A program made the position numbers and the translations under genes. A stretch of 64,000 bases of DNA from Desulfoluna sp. GTDB lineage: Bacteria > Desulfobacterota > Desulfobacteria > Desulfobacterales > Desulfolunaceae. The stretch spans positions 21,397-85,396 of the forward strand of contig NZ_JAQYWB010000021.1 of NCBI RefSeq assembly GCF_030145185.1. The letters are read 5' to 3'. Below, piece by piece: positions 15,925 to 25,223 of this stretch (positions within the stretch are counted from its first letter, which is position 1; every line of letters begins with the position of its first letter). Under the pieces are notes generated by a model that did not search any database, was not told where the DNA came from, and saw nothing but the letters and a program-made list of their open reading frames with translations.

Positions 15925-17277
15925 ATGAACCCAACCATTTTCAGAGAATACGATATTCGCGGTGTGGCTGGCGTGGATTTTACCGAAGAGGACGCCTGTC
16001 TGATCGGCAAGGCGGTGGGGACGTATCTTAAAGGCAAGGGGAAATCTCACATCGCCGTGGGCAAGGATTGCCGGATCACCTCCGATCTCTACGCCGAGCA
16101 TCTCATCGCCGGCCTCCTCTCCACCGGCTGTGACGTCACCGAGCTGGGGGACTGCGCCACGCCCCTCCTGTACTTCTCGATCCAGCACCTTTCGCTGGGG
16201 GGCGGGGTCATGGTCACGGCCAGCCACAACCCGCCGGAGTACAACGGGTTTAAGCTCTGTTGCGGGTCCGATTCCATTCATGGGCAGGGGATCTTGGCCC
16301 TTCGAGATCTCATTGATTCCGGGGACTTTGCGCAAGGGCAAGGGCGTCGAACCGCCACCGATATCCTCACCCCCTATCTGGCTTATCTGAGAGAGAACAT
16401 CACCTTGTCTCGTCCTCTGAGGGTGGGGATTGATGCGGGCAACGGCTCTGCCGGACCCATTGCCCTGCCCCTGCTGGCCCAGTTTGACCTGGAGGTCCAC
16501 CCCCTCTACTGCGAGATGGATGGCAGCTTCCCCAACCATGAGGCCGATCCCACCGTGCTCTCCAACATGGCCGACCTCGTGGCCCTGGTGAAGGAGAAAA
16601 AGCTGGATCTGGGCATTGGTTACGATGGCGACGGCGATCGCATCGGGGTGGTGGATGAAACGGGGGCCATTATCTACGGGGATCAGCTGATGGTGCTGTT
16701 TGCCCGCGAAATATTGAGCCGTAAACCCGGGGCCACCTTTATCTCCGAAGTCAAATGCTCCCAGGTGATGTACGATGACATCCGGGCCCGGGGTGGCAAC
16801 GCCATCATGTGGAAGACCGGTCATTCTCTCATCAAGGAGAAGATGAAGGAGACAAAGGCGGACCTGGCCGGTGAGATGAGCGGGCATATTTTCTTCGCCG
16901 ATCGCTATCTGGGGTACGATGATGCCCTTTATGCCACCTTGCGTCTTCTTGAGATTGTGGCCGACGAAGGCAAGCCTGTCTCCTCTCTTCTTTCGGATCT
17001 TCCGAAGACCTTTACGACCCCGGAGATTCGGGTCACCTGCCCGGACACGGTAAAGTTTGCCATCGCCGGCAAATTGAAAGATCGTTTTGCCGCCACCCAC
17101 ACCGTGATCGATGTGGACGGGGCCCGGGTTCTCTTTGATGATGGGTGGGGGCTGGTGAGGGCTTCTAATACCCAGCCCGCCCTGGTCCTGAGGTTTGAAG
17201 CCTTAAGTGAAGCGCGCCTGGCCGAGATCCGGGGCGAGATCGAAGGGGTGCTGGAGGAGATTATCGCAGCCGTCTGA
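15925..17277 (+). CDS. Phosphomannomutase / phosphoglucomutase
   Basis: Alpha-D-phosphohexomutase of 450 residues that interconverts hexose 6- and 1-phosphates for nucleotide-sugar and polysaccharide synthesis. It has the N-terminal REYDIRGV, the phosphoserine loop VTASHNPPEYNGFK, the metal-binding loop GYDGDGDRIG, the sugar-binding GEMSGHIFF and the C-terminal phosphate loop RASNTQPALVLRFE. This order fits the AlgC/ManB group acting on mannose and glucose phosphates. ATG 15925 has GAGGAG 5 bp upstream; GTG 15919 lies inside that site. Confidence 0.93.
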   Translation: MNPTIFREYDIRGVAGVDFTEEDACLIGKAVGTYLKGKGKSHIAVGKDCRITSDLYAEHLIAGLLSTGCDVTELGDCATPLLYFSIQHLSLGGGVMVTASHNPPEYNGFKLCCGSDSIHGQGILALRDLIDSGDFAQGQGRRTATDILTPYLAYLRENITLSRPLRVGIDAGNGSAGPIALPLLAQFDLEVHPLYCEMDGSFPNHEADPTVLSNMADLVALVKEKKLDLGIGYDGDGDRIGVVDETGAIIYGDQLMVLFAREILSRKPGATFISEVKCSQVMYDDIRARGGNAIMWKTGHSLIKEKMKETKADLAGEMSGHIFFADRYLGYDDALYATLRLLEIVADEGKPVSSLLSDLPKTFTTPEIRVTCPDTVKFAIAGKLKDRFAATHTVIDVDGARVLFDDGWGLVRASNTQPALVLRFEALSEARLAEIRGEIEGVLEEIIAAV

Positions 17278-17336
17278 TCGCCTTGTCCCTCACCTGCCTG
17301 AAGGTGGGTGGGGCTCCGGCGATATGCATTTCTTAT

Positions 17337-17380
17337 GAGGATCCCATGCCTTATCCGAGGCATGAGATCCTTCCTTTCCT
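17337..17380 (+). terminator. Probable terminator after the phosphohexomutase gene
   Basis: A stem built from GGATC...GATCC and ATGCCT...AGGCAT with loop TATCCG is followed by a pyrimidine-rich tail TTCCTTTCCTCTCTTTT. It lies about 60 bases after the stop codon. Confidence 0.5.
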
Positions 17381-17943
17381 CTCTTTTCGCGAAACAATAA
17401 TACCTATTTCGTCAATCGTTTAAAACCACAACATTTGACAAAAACTCACGATCTCGTCCCAAGATGCTGTGGGTTTTTATCGCCCATTGCTATCTGCTGT
17501 TGATTTTGTGAGATTTTTTGCTTGATTAATTTCGTTAACCCATGCTAAAGACACAATAAAGTAACGTAAAGAGGAATACCCGGACTCGCAATAAAAAAAA
17601 TAACGTCATCTATCTGATTCTTTTCAAGGGAGATATCCCTTTTTTGACCCCCTTGCTTGACCCGATCATGCGACTTCGGAGCGAAATTTCACGATACCCG
17701 GCCATCAGCCCACTTCTGGTCATCGCAGTTTGCTGTTCGCCCAGCGCCTCTTTTCACAATATATTCCATCAACCACACCCAACTACCGACACCGCATACA
17801 CATTCCCCTCGCTGATTTGATGACGGACTGCTTCATGCACGAGTTCCTTAAACGCTTCGGCAAGCGGGATAGATAGCAAAAGCGTCTTTTGGGGTTCTGG
17901 CCAAAGGCGTCGTGCGTCAAACCATAATAAGGAGGAAGGTGTT
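17381..17943. other. AT-rich 560-bp region upstream of the cold-shock gene
   Basis: Clearly more AT-rich than the surrounding genes up to about 17620, then mixed. It has an isolated TTGACA at 17435-17440 without a convincing -10. On the opposite strand 17769-17996 is open for 75 codons but its first half is only the complement of the cold-shock gene. A long untranslated leader for the cold-shock gene is plausible, since such leaders are usual in this family; I see no other gene. Confidence 0.4.
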
Positions 17944-18144
17944 TTGGCAGAAGGAACAGTAAAATGGTTCAGCGACAAGAAGGGGTATGGATTCATTGAA
18001 CGGGATGATGGATCCGATGTATTTGTTCACCACAGCTCCATTGATATGCCGGGTTTTCGAACCCTGTCGGAGGGGGAAAAGGTCTCCTTTGAACTTGAAG
18101 AGAGCGACAGAGGGTGTGCCGCAAAGAGCGTCATGCGCCTGTAG
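17944..18144 (+). CDS. Cold-shock-domain nucleic-acid chaperone
   Basis: A 66-residue single cold-shock domain that binds single-stranded RNA and DNA. RNP1 is KGYGFIE and RNP2 is [24 protein letters not shown] is diagnostic. It starts at TTG 17944 with AAGGAGG 8 bp upstream, an unusual start codon that could limit translation. It is convergent with mutL, and a two-way hairpin separates them. Confidence 0.95.
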   Translation: MAEGTVKWFSDKKGYGFIERDDGSDVFVHHSSIDMPGFRTLSEGEKVSFELEESDRGCAAKSVMRL

Positions 18145-18176
18145 CACTTGACAGCATAGGGACATGAAATTCCGAA

Positions 18177-18226
18177 AAGGGGTCTGCACCGCGTTTGAGA
18201 GTGGTGGTGCAGGCCCCTTTTTTTTC
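18177..18226 (+). terminator. Two-way terminator between the cold-shock gene and mutL
   Basis: GGGGTCTGCACC and GGTGCAGGCCCC pair (one mismatch) and are followed rightward by eight T residues. Read leftward the hairpin is followed by TTTT, so it can also end the mutL transcript. Confidence 0.8.
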
Positions 18227-18246
18227 GTGGGCTCGGCCTGGGGGCG

Positions 18247-20112
18247 TCAACGCTTGAAGGCTCTCTCCAGGCTGCCCGTGCTCCATCGGATCCAGGTGGG
18301 GCGACCATGGGGGCAGAAGGAAGGGTCGTCACAGGCATCCATCTGTGTGAGCAGGTGGGTGATCTCTTTGGGGGAGAGGGCCTGACCCGCGCGGATGGCC
18401 CCATGGCAGGCCATGAGGATGAGGCAGGCGTCCAGGCTTTGCTCCAGGGTGTCTGTTTTCCCCATGCGGACCCTTTGTTCCGCGATTTCACTGATCAACC
18501 CGGCCATGCTGTCGGTGGATAGAATCGAGGGCACAGATTTCACCACAAAGGTGGTGCCGCCAAAGGGCTCCACCTCCAGGCCGAAGTCCACGAGTTTGTC
18601 CAGGATACCTTCCAGGGCGTCGGTTTCCCGGTAGCCCAGTTCCACGGTCTCGGGAACGAGGAGCCGCTGGGAGTGAAGGGTGCCCCCGCGTTTCAGCTGT
18701 TCAAAAACCACCCGTTCATGGGCGGCGTGTTGGTCGATGACGATGAGTCCGTCACCGGCATCGCAGAGGATGTAGGTGTTGGCGTGTTGTCCGATGACGC
18801 GCAGATGGGCGAATTGCCCCGGGGGTTGGAAGGCGTCGGTGGAAAGGGGGGCGGCCTCCGGGGCCTTTTCATCCTCTGCGGTCAAGGGGCGTTCGGTCTC
18901 ACCCGCCTCAGAGAGGCTCGGCGTGTCGGTCTCCTGCCAGGGCTGCAGGGGAAGGGGGGCAAAGGAGGTTTCGGGTTCCCCCGTCATCTCGGGGCCTTCA
19001 TCAAACAGGGCCGTGGGTTCCGCCACGCGGCCCGCGAGTCCTTCCCGAGGCATCGGCATCGGGGAGAAGGACGGGGTGGCCGCGGTGAGGGGGCGTCCGC
19101 CTCCAAAACGGCGGGAGGCTTTCTCCGCAGACTCCAGGGCGAGGCGGACCCCCTCCTGCACGGCACTGCCTACGGACGAGGCGTCTCGGAAGCGGACTTC
19201 ATTTTTGGCCGGATGGACGTTGACATCCACCCAGTCGAAGGGAAGGGTGAGGGTGAGGACGGCCATGGGGAAGCGTCCCTTCATCAGCCGGGGTCGGTAC
19301 CCAGAGAGGAGGGTATTCAGGATCACCCGGTCTTTGACGGGGCGGCCGTTGACGAAGAGAAAAATTTTCTGGGTGGTGCTTCGGGTGATCTCAGGGGCGG
19401 TAATAAAACCGCTCACGGTGAGGTCTCCCCGGGAGATCGAGACGGGGGCGAGATGGCCTCGGACCTCTCGCCCGAGCACCTCCTCCACCCGCTGGCGGAG
19501 GTCGGTGGTCGCCGGCCAGCTTTTGACGACCTTGCCGTTGTGGGTGAGGCGGAAACGCACCTGGGGCCAGGCCAGGGCAATGGCGGAGACCGTGTCGGCG
19601 ATGTGTCCCATCTCCGTGCCTTCCCCTTTTAAAAATTTGCGTCGGGCCGGGGTGTTGAAGAAGAGGTGAGCCACGGAGATGAGGGTCCCTCTGGGCGCTC
19701 CCGTTTCCGAGACCTGGGTGACCTTGCCTCCGGCCATTTCCAGGGTGCAGCCGATGTCCATATCCTCGGCGCGGGAGATGAGGGTGAACTTGGAGACCGA
19801 GGCAATGCTGGGCAGGGCCTCGCCCCGGAATCCCAGGGTTTGAATGTTGAAGAGGTCTTCATCGGTGTGGATTTTGCTCGTGGCGTACCGTTCAATGGCG
19901 AGCATGGCGTCGTCGGGGACCATGCCGCAGCCGTCATCGGCCACGCGGATGAGGCGGCGTCCCCCTTTTTCTATATCGATGGTGATGGAGCGGCTTTTCG
20001 CGTCCAGCGCGTTTTCTACCAGCTCCTTGACCACCGAGGCGGGACGTTCCACCACCTCGCCGGCGGCAATTTTGTTGGAGAGGATATCGGGGAGTATGCG
20101 AACCTTGGTCAT
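18247..20112 (-). CDS. mutL: DNA mismatch repair protein MutL (endonuclease type)
   Basis: A 621-residue ATPase that links MutS to strand incision. The N-terminal GHKL domain has NKIAAGEVVERP, ENALDA, DDGCGM and GFRGEALPSI. A proline- and glutamate-rich linker occupies about residues 335-425. The C-terminal domain carries the metal endonuclease motif DQHAAHERVVFE and the late ACHGAI and CPHGRP motifs, so it should be a nicking MutL, as expected in bacteria without MutH. ATG 20112 has GGAG 7 bp upstream. It ends the leftward argS-to-mutL gene run. Confidence 0.95.
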   Translation of the reverse strand: MTKVRILPDILSNKIAAGEVVERPASVVKELVENALDAKSRSITIDIEKGGRRLIRVADDGCGMVPDDAMLAIERYATSKIHTDEDLFNIQTLGFRGEALPSIASVSKFTLISRAEDMDIGCTLEMAGGKVTQVSETGAPRGTLISVAHLFFNTPARRKFLKGEGTEMGHIADTVSAIALAWPQVRFRLTHNGKVVKSWPATTDLRQRVEEVLGREVRGHLAPVSISRGDLTVSGFITAPEITRSTTQKIFLFVNGRPVKDRVILNTLLSGYRPRLMKGRFPMAVLTLTLPFDWVDVNVHPAKNEVRFRDASSVGSAVQEGVRLALESAEKASRRFGGGRPLTAATPSFSPMPMPREGLAGRVAEPTALFDEGPEMTGEPETSFAPLPLQPWQETDTPSLSEAGETERPLTAEDEKAPEAAPLSTDAFQPPGQFAHLRVIGQHANTYILCDAGDGLIVIDQHAAHERVVFEQLKRGGTLHSQRLLVPETVELGYRETDALEGILDKLVDFGLEVEPFGGTTFVVKSVPSILSTDSMAGLISEIAEQRVRMGKTDTLEQSLDACLILMACHGAIRAGQALSPKEITHLLTQMDACDDPSFCPHGRPTWIRWSTGSLERAFKR

Positions 20113-20209
20113 GGATGTCTCCGGAAAGGAAAGGGGCTTCGCCCTCAACGGGGCGGGCCTTGGGCCCGTGCAAAACAGATCAGGCAGCCCCAAGGGAGGC
20201 GCCCGGGGG

Positions 20210-20398
20210 TTACTGCGGGTTCTCTTTTTCTCCTTCAAGGAGCCGAAGCAGGGCATCGGACTCCTTTGGAGAGAGGTTGAACTGCATGCCGGCGTGATCC
20301 ACCAGGGTGAGGAGTTTTTTTTCCGGATGGTCCCTGCGTGCTTCCGTCACCCAGCAGAGGGCGTTTTTCAGACGGTCTCCCATAGATACAACGGTCAT
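20210..20398 (-). CDS. Small hypothetical protein (62 aa)
   Basis: A 62-residue ORF with an ideal GGGAGG site 6 bp before ATG 20398. It is acidic to neutral and probably helical, with FNLSPKESDALLRLLEGE near the end and no transmembrane segment or cysteine motif. I recognise no family. It lies 71 bp after gatA and 97 bp before mutL on the same strand, so it is likely cotranscribed. The well-formed ribosome-binding site and position support a real gene. Confidence 0.65.
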   Translation of the reverse strand: MTVVSMGDRLKNALCWVTEARRDHPEKKLLTLVDHAGMQFNLSPKESDALLRLLEGEKENPQ

Positions 20399-20469
20399 AC
20401 TCACCTCCCAAGGGGGAAAGGGCCGGAGTCCGATGCGGCGTGCCGCAGGGGGCTCCGGCCAAAGTGGGG

Positions 20470-21942
20470 TCAAAGGGGCGGGCGTTGCCCCTGAAATCCG
20501 GCGGTCCGTTCAAAGTGCCAGGCCGCTTTTAAGAGGGTGGCCTCGTCAAAGTGGCGTCCGAGAAGCTGAAGCCCCACGGGCAGTCCCTGGCGGGTCAAGC
20601 CGCAGGGCACGCTCATGCCCGGGATGCCGGCGAGGTTGGCCGAGAGGGTGAAGAGGTCGGAGAGATACATCTTCAAGGGATCGTCGGCGCTCTCTCCCTT
20701 TTTACCCGCCGGGGACGGGGCCACCGGAGAGATGATGAAATCGCAGGATTGAAACGCCGTTTTAAAGTCTTCGACGATGAGGGTCCGCACCTGGGAGGCC
20801 TTTTTGTAGTAGGCGTCGTAGTAGCCGGAGGAGAGGGCGTAGGTGCCGATGATGATCCGGCGTTTGACCTCGTCTCCAAAGCCTTCGGACCGGGTGTTTT
20901 TGTAGAGAGAGAGGAGGCCGTCACCCCCGCGCTGGCTCATGCCGTAGCGGACCCCATCGTAGCGGGCGAGGTTGGAGCTCGCCTCGGAGGGGGCGATGAC
21001 GTAGTAGGCGGCCACGGCGTATTCGGTGTGGGGCAGGGAGACGGACACACAGCGGGCTCCCAGGGACTCCAGGGTGGCTTTGGCCTGGGTGACGGCGGCC
21101 ATCACCTCCGGGTCGACCCCGTCGGCTTGCCAGTACTCCACCGGAAGCCCCACGGTCATGCCGGCGAGCCCCTTGCCCTCCTCGTCTTTCATGAGACGAC
21201 GGTAGTCGGGTACCTCTTTGGGCACAGAGGTGGAATCTCTGGGGTCATACCCGCTGATGGTCTCCATGAGCAGGGCGCTGTCTTCCACGCTCTTGGTCAT
21301 GGGACCGATCTGGTCCAGGGAGGAGGCAAAGGCCACGAGACCGTATCGGGAGACCCGGCCATAGGTGGGCTTCATGCCGACGATGCCGCAGTGGGAGGCG
21401 GGCTGGCGGATGGAGCCGCCGGTGTCGCTGCCGAGGGCGGCCAGGCAGAGGTCGGCGGCCACGGCCGCGGCAGAGCCTCCGCTGGATCCACCGGGGACGC
21501 GGCTGAGGTCCCAGGGGTTCTGGGTGGTCTGAAGGGCCGAGTGCTCGGTGGTGGACCCCATGGCGAATTCATCCATGTTGAGCTTGCCGGGGAAGACCGC
21601 GCCGGCCTCCCTCAGCTGAGTGACCACCGTGGCGTCGTAGGGGGGGACAAAGTGTTCCAGCATTTTGGAGGCACAGGTGGTTTTGAGCCCCTGGGTGCAG
21701 AGCAGGTCTTTGAGGCCTACGGGGAGCCCGGTCAGGGTGCTTGCCTCCCCCTTGGCGAGGCGGGCGTCAGCGGCATCCGCTGCGGCCAGGGCCCCTGTTT
21801 GGTCCACGGTGATGTACGCGCCCACCTTGGGATCCACCTCATCAATCCGGGCCAGCACCGCTTCGGTGAGTTCCCGGGAACTGATTTTCTTATCACGAAG
21901 AAGCCCGTGGGCTTCGGTCAGGGTCATTGTGTGCAGTGACAT
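20470..21942 (-). CDS. gatA: Glutamyl-tRNA(Gln) amidotransferase subunit A
   Basis: Amidase subunit of GatCAB, which converts Glu-tRNA(Gln) (and often Asp-tRNA(Asn)) to the amide form; 490 residues. The Ser-cisSer-Lys catalytic set is visible: PVGLKDLL, GGSSGGSAAAVA and GSDTGGSIRQPAS. ATG 21942 has AGGAG 5 bp upstream; an ATG at 21957 lies against the gatC stop. It follows gatC by 15 bp. gatB is not in this window. Confidence 0.95.
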   Translation of the reverse strand: MSLHTMTLTEAHGLLRDKKISSRELTEAVLARIDEVDPKVGAYITVDQTGALAAADAADARLAKGEASTLTGLPVGLKDLLCTQGLKTTCASKMLEHFVPPYDATVVTQLREAGAVFPGKLNMDEFAMGSTTEHSALQTTQNPWDLSRVPGGSSGGSAAAVAADLCLAALGSDTGGSIRQPASHCGIVGMKPTYGRVSRYGLVAFASSLDQIGPMTKSVEDSALLMETISGYDPRDSTSVPKEVPDYRRLMKDEEGKGLAGMTVGLPVEYWQADGVDPEVMAAVTQAKATLESLGARCVSVSLPHTEYAVAAYYVIAPSEASSNLARYDGVRYGMSQRGGDGLLSLYKNTRSEGFGDEVKRRIIIGTYALSSGYYDAYYKKASQVRTLIVEDFKTAFQSCDFIISPVAPSPAGKKGESADDPLKMYLSDLFTLSANLAGIPGMSVPCGLTRQGLPVGLQLLGRHFDEATLLKAAWHFERTAGFQGQRPPL

Positions 21943-21957
21943 CGCCTCTCCTTTCAT

Positions 21958-22245
21958 CTACCCCACCACCTTGGGGACCACAAACATGTTCTCTTCTTCA
22001 TCTGGCGCGTTGGCCAGGGTCTTTTCCGCGCCGAGGTGGGGGTGCACCACATCTTCCCTTAAGGCATTGGTGAGGTCGATGGCGTGGGTGGTGGGTTCCA
22101 CCCCGTCGGTGTCGACTTTTTCCAGGGTATCCACATAGGAGAGGATGTCGCCAATCTGCGCGGCCAGCTTCTCCACCTCCACGTCGTCCACATTCAGCCG
22201 TGCCAGGTTGGCCACGTAGAGGATCTCTTCTTTCGTGATCTTCAT
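21958..22245 (-). CDS. gatC: Glutamyl-tRNA(Gln) amidotransferase subunit C
   Basis: A 95-residue stabilising subunit of GatCAB. It has the typical ITKEEILYVANLARLNV start, a central ILSYVDTLEKVDTDGVEPTTH, and the LREDVV...APDEEENMFVVPKVV ending. ATG 22245 has AAAGGA upstream. It is directly upstream of gatA. Confidence 0.95.
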   Translation of the reverse strand: MKITKEEILYVANLARLNVDDVEVEKLAAQIGDILSYVDTLEKVDTDGVEPTTHAIDLTNALREDVVHPHLGAEKTLANAPDEEENMFVVPKVVG

Positions 22246-22321
22246 ATCGCATTCCTTTGTCCATCGCCTGGGGGGGACCCCCAAGATGGCCTTGTCATAT
22301 CGGTGATGCCGTGAGGTTCCG

Positions 22322-23017
22322 TCAGAGTTTCACGACATAGGCTTTGCTTTTCAATCGGGCAAGGCGCGAGAGCGCTTTGGCGGCGTCGGCGTGCTTTGCA
22401 AAGTGTCCCACACGCACCCGGTACCAGGTCTGGCCCTTGCTGTTGGTCGCCGCCATGAAGTAGGCGGGGAAGCCTTGGTTGCGAAGGGCTTTGGCCTCGG
22501 CGTCGGCCGACTCTTCCTGGATGTGGGCCGCCACCTGGATGGTAAACCCCTCGGAAGGCGGGGTGATGGGGGGCGACACAGGCGCAGGGCGCTCGGTTCG
22601 GGCGACCACGGGAGCCGGGGAGGGCGAGGCCGAGGTCGCCTCGGGCTGTGCGGCTTGTCCCGGGGGGATCACCGGTTTTTGGGTCTTGGTCATCCGACTC
22701 GATTTGGTAATGGCCTCCTCGCTTTGCTTAACCTCCTTATAAAAAGAAAGTTCCACCGAAGGGGGGGGCGTTTTGGAATCGGGGCTTTTCTTATCAAGGC
22801 CCGGTACGGTCTGTTTGTCTGGCATCACGGCGAGTTCACGCTGCACGTCGGTGGGGATAAGATTCACCTCAATGCTGCCGCGGCCCACCAGAACCCCTAA
22901 AAAAAACAACCAGCCGAACAGGAGAAAAAGAGCCGTGCTCCAACCGAGGGTCTCCCGGCTGCTCCGGGTAATGAAAGGGGTCGGGGCCTTGGGGTTTGTC
23001 TTCGCAGCGTTTGCCAT
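22322..23017 (-). CDS. Membrane-anchored SPOR-domain protein
   Basis: A 231-residue protein with one N-terminal transmembrane helix (about residues 24-44, STALFLLFGWLFFLGVLVG), a proline- and charge-rich periplasmic linker, and a C-terminal SPOR domain (about 160-231, FTIQVAAHIQEESADAEAKA). SPOR domains bind denuded peptidoglycan at the division septum, so it probably acts in cell division or wall remodelling. ATG 23017 has GAGGG upstream. It sits between argS and gatC, an arrangement I also associate with other deltaproteobacteria. Confidence 0.88.
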   Translation of the reverse strand: MANAAKTNPKAPTPFITRSSRETLGWSTALFLLFGWLFFLGVLVGRGSIEVNLIPTDVQRELAVMPDKQTVPGLDKKSPDSKTPPPSVELSFYKEVKQSEEAITKSSRMTKTQKPVIPPGQAAQPEATSASPSPAPVVARTERPAPVSPPITPPSEGFTIQVAAHIQEESADAEAKALRNQGFPAYFMAATNSKGQTWYRVRVGHFAKHADAAKALSRLARLKSKAYVVKL

Positions 23018-23042
23018 GAGTCCCTCAGGGGGTTGGCTCAAA

Positions 23043-23062
23043 GGCCCGGAATCTTCCGGGCC
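23043..23062 (-). other. Perfect hairpin between argS and the SPOR gene
   Basis: GGCCCGGAA and TTCCGGGCC form a 9-bp perfect stem with a two-base loop, 12 bases beyond the argS stop and about 25 bases before the next start. The tail is only TTT, so it may attenuate rather than end transcription. Confidence 0.5.
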
Positions 23063-23074
23063 CTTGAAGTCGGT

Positions 23075-24730
23075 TTACATTTTTTCCGGAGCCGACACGC
23101 CCAGAAGGGCCAGGCCTGTTTTGATCACCTGTCGCACGGAGGCAACCAGTCGCAATCGGGCCGCCGAGAGGTGGGTATCCTCGGTGAGCACCTTGTGTTT
23201 GTTGTAGTAGCTGTGGAAGGCCGAAGCCAGATCCATCAGGTAGTATGAGATCCGGTGGGGCTCTAAGAGTCGGGCCGCCGTGTCCACCACGTCGGGAAAG
23301 CGAAGCATCGCTTTCATGAGGGTGATCTCTTCGGGTTCAGAGAGGAGCTCGGTGGGAACAGCCGAGACGGTTAAATTTCTCTCTGTTTTCGCTTTTTCCA
23401 GGATGCTGGTGATGCGGGCATGGACATACTGCACATAGAAGACCGGGTTGTCGTTGCTCTTCTTTTTGGCCAGGTCCAGGTCAAAGTCCAAGGGGCTGTC
23501 GTAGTGCCTGGAGAGAAAGATGAATCGGGCGGCATCGGCCCCCACTTCATCCACCACGTCTTTCAGGGTGACGAACTCGCCGGAGCGGGTGCTCATGGCC
23601 ACCGGTTCTCCGCCCCGAAGCAGGTTGACCAGCTGGACGAGGATGACGTCAAAGTCCTCCGGGTTGTGCCCGGTGGCTTCGATGGAGGCGTTGATCCGGG
23701 GGATGTATCCGTGGTGATCGGCTCCCCAGACATCGATGAGACGCTGGTATCCCCGTTCAAATTTGTTCATGTGGTAGGCGATGTCGGAGGCGAAGTAGGT
23801 GGTCTGTCCATTGCTTCTCACCACCACCCGGTCTTTTTCGTCGTCGTAATCGGTGGCTTTAAACCAGAGGGCGCCCTCTTTTTCAAAGACAGTGCCTTTG
23901 GCTTTGAGCTCGTCAATGGTCTCCATCACACGGCCTTCGTCATAGAGGCTCTGCTCGCTGAACCAGTTGTCGAAGGGGACGCCGAAGGCCTCCAGGTCGT
24001 TTTTGATGCCGGACAGGATCTCGTCGGCGGCGATGCGGGCGCAGATCTGCACAGCCTCGTCCTGCTCCATGGCCAGCAGAGACTCCCCTTTGTCAGCTTG
24101 GACCTCTCGGGCCATCTCGATGATGTAGTCGCCCTGGTAGCAGTCTCCGGGGAACTCCACGGTTTGGCCGCAGAGCGCTTTGTAGCGAAGGAAGAGGGAG
24201 AGGCCCAGGGTTCGGATTTGGCGACCGGAGTCGTTGATATAGTACTCTTTGTCCACCTCAAATCCGGCAAAGTTCAGGATTCGGGCTGTGCTGTCGCCCA
24301 CGGCGGCCCCACGTCCATGGCCCACATGCAGGGGGCCTGTGGGGTTGGCGCTGACAAATTCTACCTGAACTTTTTTGCCTGCCCCCAGCTGAGAGGCGCC
24401 GTAGGCCTCACCTCCGGCTTCCACGCGTGATATCGCCGTGAGCCAGGTGCTTTTTTTCAGAAAAAGGTTGATAAACCCGGGGCCGGCAATCTCCAGCCGT
24501 TCCACCAGGCCCTCGACGGGGATCTCGGCGACAATGGCTTCGGCGATCTTTCGGGGCGCCATCTTCTGGGCCTTGGCCATCACCATGGCGATGTTGGTGG
24601 CATAGTCCCCCTGGCTCTCTACCTTAGGCTCTTCCACGGTGACGGGGGGGAAGGTATCGGAGGGGAGGGCCCCTTTTTCATACGCCGCGAGGGCGGCGTT
24701 TTCGATCAATGCTTTGATTGTCTGCTTCAT
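23075..24730 (-). CDS. argS: Arginyl-tRNA synthetase
   Basis: Class I synthetase of 551 residues that charges tRNA(Arg). The N-terminal Add-1 domain precedes the HIGH-equivalent [15 protein letters not shown] (about residue 123). The KMSK region is the degenerate [13 protein letters not shown], and the C-terminal anticodon-binding DALR domain ends with [20 protein letters not shown]. It is the first gene of the leftward run argS-SPOR-gatC-gatA-orf-mutL, behind a promoter at about 25 kb and a 245-nt leader. The start ATG has only a weak ribosome-binding site. Confidence 0.96.
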   Translation of the reverse strand: MKQTIKALIENAALAAYEKGALPSDTFPPVTVEEPKVESQGDYATNIAMVMAKAQKMAPRKIAEAIVAEIPVEGLVERLEIAGPGFINLFLKKSTWLTAISRVEAGGEAYGASQLGAGKKVQVEFVSANPTGPLHVGHGRGAAVGDSTARILNFAGFEVDKEYYINDSGRQIRTLGLSLFLRYKALCGQTVEFPGDCYQGDYIIEMAREVQADKGESLLAMEQDEAVQICARIAADEILSGIKNDLEAFGVPFDNWFSEQSLYDEGRVMETIDELKAKGTVFEKEGALWFKATDYDDEKDRVVVRSNGQTTYFASDIAYHMNKFERGYQRLIDVWGADHHGYIPRINASIEATGHNPEDFDVILVQLVNLLRGGEPVAMSTRSGEFVTLKDVVDEVGADAARFIFLSRHYDSPLDFDLDLAKKKSNDNPVFYVQYVHARITSILEKAKTERNLTVSAVPTELLSEPEEITLMKAMLRFPDVVDTAARLLEPHRISYYLMDLASAFHSYYNKHKVLTEDTHLSAARLRLVASVRQVIKTGLALLGVSAPEKM

Positions 24731-24884
24731 CTGATCTGCTTCACTTTAAGGTTCATGACGGTCTGGTACAGTCACTACGGTTCGGTCCAATCCCACGCAG
24801 ACATGCGAAAAAACGCTTTTTTGGCACGCCTGTGCATCCAGGGTCGCCATGGGTGGGGGGGACTGCAAGGGCAGCCTTCACAAG

Positions 24885-24935
24885 CCGAAACGGAATCCGG
24901 CGCCGATAGGGTGCCGGCAAGGGGCCTTGTTTCGG
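24885..24935 (-). other. Structured element in the argS leader
   Basis: Outer arms CCGAAAC (24885-24891) and GTTTCGG (24929-24935) pair over 7 bp, and an inner CCGGC/GCCGG stem (24897-24901 with 24913-24917) is nested inside. It lies within the predicted untranslated leader of argS. No known riboswitch consensus is recognisable. Confidence 0.35.
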
Positions 24936-24982
24936 TCGGGCGCGTTCGCCAGGCCAAAAGCCCCATTTTAAAAGAACATTAT

Positions 24983-25011
24983 GTAATAAATAGTTTTGCC
25001 TCGCAAGTCAA
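24983..25011 (-). promoter_or_regulatory. argS: Putative promoter of the argS operon
   Basis: Read leftward: -35 TTGACT (25006-25011), a 17-bp spacer, and -10 TATTAC (24983-24988). Transcription would begin near 24976, giving a leader of about 245 nt before argS. Confidence 0.5.
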
Positions 25012-25048
25012 GGCGCGGGGGTGTTTACACCTCCAGCCATAAAAAAAA

Positions 25049-25206
25049 GGCCGGGGGTTGTCCGACCCAGGGCGATTGCGCTGCATCACGGCGGTGAGAG
25101 TGCTTCCCACGCCCCGGGGTACATGGCAGGGCAACATCCCCCCCCCCTCCCCTGAGGGACAGGGGCAAAGGGGCGGTCTCCCAATGGGGTGCGCCCCTTT
25201 TTTTAC
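25049..25206 (+). ncRNA. Possible structured RNA or double terminator region
   Basis: On the plus strand GGGGGTTGTCC (25053-25063) can pair with GGGCAACATCCCCC (about 25129-25142), enclosing a second GGGCG/CGCCC stem. The segment ends in a GGGGCG...CGCCCC hairpin followed by seven T residues (25171-25206). This could be a roughly 160-nt structured RNA with its own terminator. I find no promoter, and the last hairpin may simply be a terminator of the convergent gene at 25224. It does not match SRP RNA, tmRNA or RNase P. Confidence 0.25.
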
Positions 25207-25223
25207 ATCATGTCTCTCGCGGA

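Noticed and set aside
17769..17996. A 75-codon leftward frame upstream of the cold-shock gene, whose second half ([17 protein letters not shown]) looks protein-like
   Set aside because: Its first half is only the complement of the cold-shock gene, and it lacks a ribosome-binding site.
25049..25206. SRP RNA, tmRNA or RNase P RNA in the structured region near 25.1 kb
   Set aside because: The diagnostic core sequences of each are absent. The region was kept only as a low-confidence structured segment.
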